Assembly (NCBI GenBank): GCA_001515955.1
Contig: LOES01000138.1
Span: 1-24,265 of the forward strand
Direction: 5' to 3'
Origin: Clostridia bacterium BRH_c25
GTDB lineage: Bacteria > Bacillota_A > Clostridia > Lutisporales > Lutisporaceae
Length of the DNA: 24,265 nt
Shown here: positions 22,722-24,265 of the stretch, piece after piece
Numbering within the stretch: the stretch's first letter is position 1
How the letters are laid out: each line of letters opens with the position of its first letter
Made by a program: the position numbers and the translations under genes
The notes under the pieces: model-generated
What the model was told of the DNA's origin: nothing
What the model saw: only the letters and a program-made list of their open reading frames with translations
Databases searched by the model: none

Positions 22722-24131
22722 CTAATCTCTGAAATTAGTAAATTTCAATGCATCAATGAATTCATCATTACTCTTTGTCTGTACAAGCTTGTTTATCAGA
22801 TACTCTGTGACTTCCGAGCTGGAACCGCTGCTGAAAGCTTTTCTGATTGCCATAATAGCATCGTATTCCTTTGAACTAAGAAGCATTTCTTCCCTTCGTG
22901 TACCGGAACGGTTCATATCTATTGCAGGGAATATCCTCTTCTCTGAGAGCCTTCTGTCCAGATGCACTTCCATGTTCCCTGTACCTTTGAATTCTTCATA
23001 TATCACATCATCCATCCTGCTGCCCGTATCTACCAAGGCAGTAGCAAGAATAGTCAGACTGCCGCCTTCTTCGATGTTTCTGGCTGCGCCGAAAAACTTT
23101 TTGGGCCTGTATAATGCACCCGGATCCAATCCCCCCGAAAGTGTCCTTCCAGTAGGTGCAATTGTCAGGTTATATGCCCTTGCAAGTCTTGTAATGCTAT
23201 CCATGAGAATAACAACATCCTTCTTCTGCTCTACAAGACGCTTGGCTCTTTCCAGAACCATCTCAGCAACCTTGCAGTGGTTTTCAGGCATTTCATCAAA
23301 GGTGGAATATATCACATCTCCGTTGATGGATCTCTTCATATCGGTTACTTCCTCAGGCCGCTCATCTATCAACAATACTATCAATTCTGTCTGAGGATAA
23401 TTCTTAGTAATGCTGTTGGCAATTTTTTTCAAAAGAATTGTCTTTCCTGCTTTTGGAGGTGATACAATCATGCCTCTCTGCCCCATGCCTGTCGGTGCGA
23501 GAAGATCAATAAGCCTTGTAGATAAGTCTTTTGGATTGCTTTCAAGAACAATTTTTCTATTGGGATATATTGGAGTGAGATCTTCAAAATATGGTCTTCG
23601 AATTACACTTTCAGGATTATCACCATTTACTCCCTGCACATACAGAAGTGCCGGAAATTTTTCCCCTTCCTTGGGAGCCCTTGTTATTCCTGTTATCCTG
23701 TCACCCGTCCTTAAGTTGAATCGCCTTATCTGAGATGGAGATATATATGTATCCCTGTCTCCGGACTGATAATTATCCGATCTTAGAAAACCAAATCCAT
23801 CGGGAAGTATCTCCAGTATTCCATCAGCTCTGCCGCCTTTTTCAACATCCTTGCTTTCAAGGAATTTTTTTTCTTCCTCATTTAAAGGCTTCTCAGGAAC
23901 TTCCTTCTTGATATATGCTTCTTCCAAGCCATTTTCTGCTTGGGCTTCCTCCTGCCTCTTCTCTTCCACAGGAATGGGCTTTGTAATTCCCTGAGCTATT
24001 TTTGCCTCTTCTATTTTTTTCATTATTTCACTTGCCAGCTCGTCCTTCTTGAACTTGTAATAGCTCTTGATATCCATTGACTTCGCAAGCTCTCTAAGCT
24101 CGGACATGCTCTTTTCCATTAATTCATTCAA
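22722..24131 (-). CDS. rho: Transcription termination factor Rho
   Basis: Hexameric RNA helicase that ends transcription at unstructured C-rich RNA. TTG at 24131, eight bases after GAGGTGA, is preferred to an ATG 11 codons upstream with no ribosome site; this gives 469 residues. In order: an N-terminal Rho-N/SAP-like segment (about 1-40, [11 protein letters not shown]), an acid-rich insertion (about 42-100, absent from E. coli Rho), the cold-shock-like RNA-binding domain ([16 protein letters not shown] onward), the P-loop SPPKAGKT (about 224-231), Walker [17 protein letters not shown], the Q-loop and arginine-finger region ([18 protein letters not shown]). The 110-bp repeat lies about 57 bases upstream in the same orientation, so the rho leader may carry it. 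Confidence 0.97.
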   Translation of the reverse strand: MNELMEKSMSELRELAKSMDIKSYYKFKKDELASEIMKKIEEAKIAQGITKPIPVEEKRQEEAQAENGLEEAYIKKEVPEKPLNEEEKKFLESKDVEKGGRADGILEILPDGFGFLRSDNYQSGDRDTYISPSQIRRFNLRTGDRITGITRAPKEGEKFPALLYVQGVNGDNPESVIRRPYFEDLTPIYPNRKIVLESNPKDLSTRLIDLLAPTGMGQRGMIVSPPKAGKTILLKKIANSITKNYPQTELIVLLIDERPEEVTDMKRSINGDVIYSTFDEMPENHCKVAEMVLERAKRLVEQKKDVVILMDSITRLARAYNLTIAPTGRTLSGGLDPGALYRPKKFFGAARNIEEGGSLTILATALVDTGSRMDDVIYEEFKGTGNMEVHLDRRLSEKRIFPAIDMNRSGTRREEMLLSSKEYDAIMAIRKAFSSGSSSEVTEYLINKLVQTKSNDEFIDALKFTNFRD

Positions 24132-24187
24132 CCTGGTATCACCTCTTTCAAGAATTATTACCAATTTTTATTATATAATACATCAAT

Positions 24188-24265
24188 ATATTTCGCGAAA
24201 AACATTTTACATTCTTAATTCAGATTTCGCGTAAATGTTTCCTTGGTTGTTATTGAATTCGCACT
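24188..24265 (-). repeat. 110-bp structured repeat, copy C, cut by the window end
   Basis: The 3' 78 bases of the repeat on the minus strand, differing from copy A at only about two positions in the compared part. It is oriented with rho and upstream of it; the missing 5' part should lie just past 24265. Confidence 0.85.

Noticed and set aside
22756..23394. Plus-strand open frame opposite rho
   Set aside because: Antisense shadow of a strongly conserved gene with no independent support.

Overview
The window looks like chromosomal core sequence of an anaerobic, spore-forming member of the Clostridia. The evidence is four sporulation-linked genes (spoIIID, spoIIQ-like, spoIID, mbl) in the ywmB-murA-spoIID-spoIIQ-spoIIID-mbl order known from Bacillus and Clostridia, a zinc-type L31, Gram-positive ywlC-ywlE-rpiB-upp gene order, moderate GC and purine-rich Shine-Dalgarno sites. 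A cellulolytic-clostridia-like lineage (Acetivibrio/Ruminiclostridium type) is my guess only; no 16S or marker search was possible. Of 25 genes, 24 are on the minus strand, and the only plus-strand gene is a CheY-like response regulator. About half the genes appear to start at TTG or GTG, judged from Shine-Dalgarno spacing.

Layout in the direction of transcription (right to left). (1) rho, rpmE and tdk, each separately spaced; rpmE and tdk have clear sigma-A promoters. (2) The plus-strand cheY-like gene, divergent from yqhQ-prmC-prfA, a tight operon with a sigma-A promoter and an intrinsic terminator. (3) A CPA2 cation/proton antiporter with a near-consensus promoter, then a P-II-like protein and a ZIP metal transporter. 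(4) A ywlC-ywlE-rpiB-upp-comEB run (tRNA t6A precursor synthesis, arginine dephosphorylation, pentose isomerisation, pyrimidine salvage), followed by tagO and wecB for undecaprenyl-linked polymer synthesis. (5) A two-subunit CoA-transferase (ctfA, ctfB) behind a textbook sigma-54 -24/-12 promoter. (6) The envelope/sporulation block ywmB-murA, spoIID, spoIIQ, spoIIID, mbl. The spoIIQ-like gene has a matching sigma-F promoter.

The unusual content lies between the genes. Nearly every larger gap holds dispersed non-coding repeats built from a few modules: arrays of 7-bp words that differ by locus but keep 7-bp phase, a near-palindrome starting TGTCATTCTGA, a GTAGGGGCG palindrome, an AGC(C)TTCGAAG core and a 9-10 bp CACGGA-type repeat. 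The modules are nested and combined and often touch or supply stop codons. A separate repeat of about 110 bp, with three highly similar copies, lies upstream of spoIIID, cheY and rho and has two conserved potential stem-loops. I saw no tRNA, rRNA, CRISPR array, prophage or intact transposase gene.
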